Of a stretch of DNA of 38,032 bases, positions 37,615-38,032 are shown one piece after another. The notes below the pieces were generated by a model. That model made no database searches and was not told the origin of the DNA. It saw only the letters and a program-made list of their open reading frames with translations. The position numbers were made by a program, and so were the translations under genes. The DNA is from a virus. The stretch spans positions 1-38,032 of IMG/VR virus record IMGVR_UViG_3300031825_000048; one strand, given 5' to 3'. Position 1 is the first letter of the stretch. Every line of letters begins with the position of its first letter.

Positions 37615-37838
37615 GCGACCGCCTCGTCCGCGTACCAGCGGACCTGTGGCGCCACCGATCGCGGGCGGTCAACGTGCAGCAGACGCGTGCAGCACCGCCC
37701 CTGCTTCCGTGCCCACAGCCGTCGCTCGGCGTTCGAGATGAGCGCACACCGCCGCCGGTGCGCCCGGCAGACCGGCACGCCGTACGCGGTCCCGACCACC
37801 GCGCGCGCGCATCCGGGGTACACGCAGCTGGCGCTCAT
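37611..37838 (-). CDS. Small zinc-knuckle protein, 75 aa
   Basis: ATG 37838. ASCVYPGCARAVVGTAYGVP and VCRAHRRRCALI give a Cx4C ... CxxH zinc pattern like the N-terminal module seen in phage HNH proteins (compare CNHPACPH in the gene at 27286). A CC pair and Arg-rich end follow. Possibly nucleic-acid binding. Confidence 0.62.
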   Translation of the reverse strand: MSASCVYPGCARAVVGTAYGVPVCRAHRRRCALISNAERRLWARKQGRCCTRLLHVDRPRSVAPQVRWYADEAVA

Positions 37839-38032
37839 GCGGCCCCCTTCGGCGTCGGGTGACCGAGCGACAGAGGGCGGGGTTTTGTGACCCTACTTGT
37901 GGCAGAGCGTGCCGAACTCGCGGGAGTCGCGTGACTCGCACGACTCGCGACCGGGCGAATTCGCGGGCTACGGCCCGTTACGTGACCGGCGAGCCCTCGC
38001 GCGGGTTGGTGGGTGTGATGTCCCGGATCACC
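37835..38032 (-). CDS. Possible 3' end of a repeat-bearing gene (partial)
   Basis: A frame open from the right edge ends in a TGA that overlaps the next ATG (ATGA 37838-37835). Its product is low-complexity Ala/Ser/Arg/Pro and reads through the period-9 array (37915-37950), much like the ORF after the primase-helicase. It may be the end of an upstream gene or non-coding repeat DNA. Confidence 0.3.
   Translation of the reverse strand, partial: GDPGHHTHQPARGLAGHVTGRSPRIRPVASRASHATPASSARSATSRVTKPRPLSLGHPTPKGAA
37915..37950. repeat. Period-9 tandem array, core GACTCGC
   Basis: Four adjacent 9-mers: AACTCGCGG, GAGTCGCGT, GACTCGCAC, GACTCGCGA. Same unit length as the array beside the primase-helicase gene but a different core. 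Confidence 0.7.

Noticed and set aside
1-38032. tRNA genes
   Set aside because: No cloverleaf with a conserved T-loop (GTTCRANNC) could be recognised by eye in gaps; a covariance search would be needed to exclude one fully.
1-38032. Integrase, transposase or att site
   Set aside because: No recombinase motifs or target duplications were seen in any supported frame.

Overview
This window is a contiguous piece of a tailed double-stranded DNA phage (or prophage) genome with siphovirus architecture. Base composition is GC-rich (roughly two-thirds G+C by eye). Nearly every gene lies on the minus strand, so transcription runs from high to low coordinates. No integrase, excisionase, repressor or attachment site is visible, so lifestyle cannot be decided. 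The lysis and envelope genes (inner-membrane anchors, a possible outer-membrane beta-hairpin, a secreted protein with a signal peptide) suggest a diderm (Gram-negative-type) host. A Gemmatimonadota-like host would fit the GC content and the style of the signal peptide and PKD-like domain, but that is a guess.

Read in the direction of transcription. (1) 38032-32400, replication and DNA metabolism: small zinc-knuckle proteins, an HNH-like protein, a primase-helicase of the D5/DUF5906 type, a repeat block that looks like a replication origin, a C5-cytosine methyltransferase and a divergent sliding-clamp-like protein. (2) 32215-28105, a chain of about 15 small genes, almost all joined by 4-nt ATGA or GTGA overlaps, including a VRR-NUC nuclease, a DUF4406 (nucleoside deoxyribosyltransferase-like) protein, a GHN-motif zinc protein and a LuxR-type HTH protein. 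One plus-strand gene (32216-32428) faces the other way from an AT-rich control region. (3) 28016-19000, packaging and head: HNH endonuclease, P27-like small terminase, large terminase, HK97-type portal, prohead protease with a coiled-coil tail, HK97-type capsid, small beta proteins and connector proteins. (4) 18800-7221, tail: gp10-like protein, tail terminator, major tail protein, assembly chaperone, 1310-residue tape measure, distal tail protein, a 1055-residue hub/receptor-binding protein with two carbohydrate-binding-like modules, and two more tail-region proteins. (5) 7214-5236, a plus-strand cassette of five small membrane proteins centred on a PAP2_3 lipid phosphatase/transferase. (6) 4998-1, lysis and envelope: TM plus coiled-coil protein, holin-like protein, M15 peptidase endolysin, a membrane-anchored HExxH protein, a spanin-like protein ending like an outer-membrane beta-barrel, and a secreted PKD plus beta-helix protein that runs off the left edge.

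The most unusual signals are: (a) a heptamer CGTTAGG/CCTAACG present 23 times in exact form on both strands, inside genes (forcing a rare TTA Leu codon before Gly) and at gene junctions; (b) two period-9 degenerate repeat arrays, one flanking an AT-rich segment beside the primase-helicase gene; (c) the plus-strand membrane/lipid cassette; and (d) a lysis module with a candidate new spanin architecture and an extra membrane-tethered metallopeptidase.
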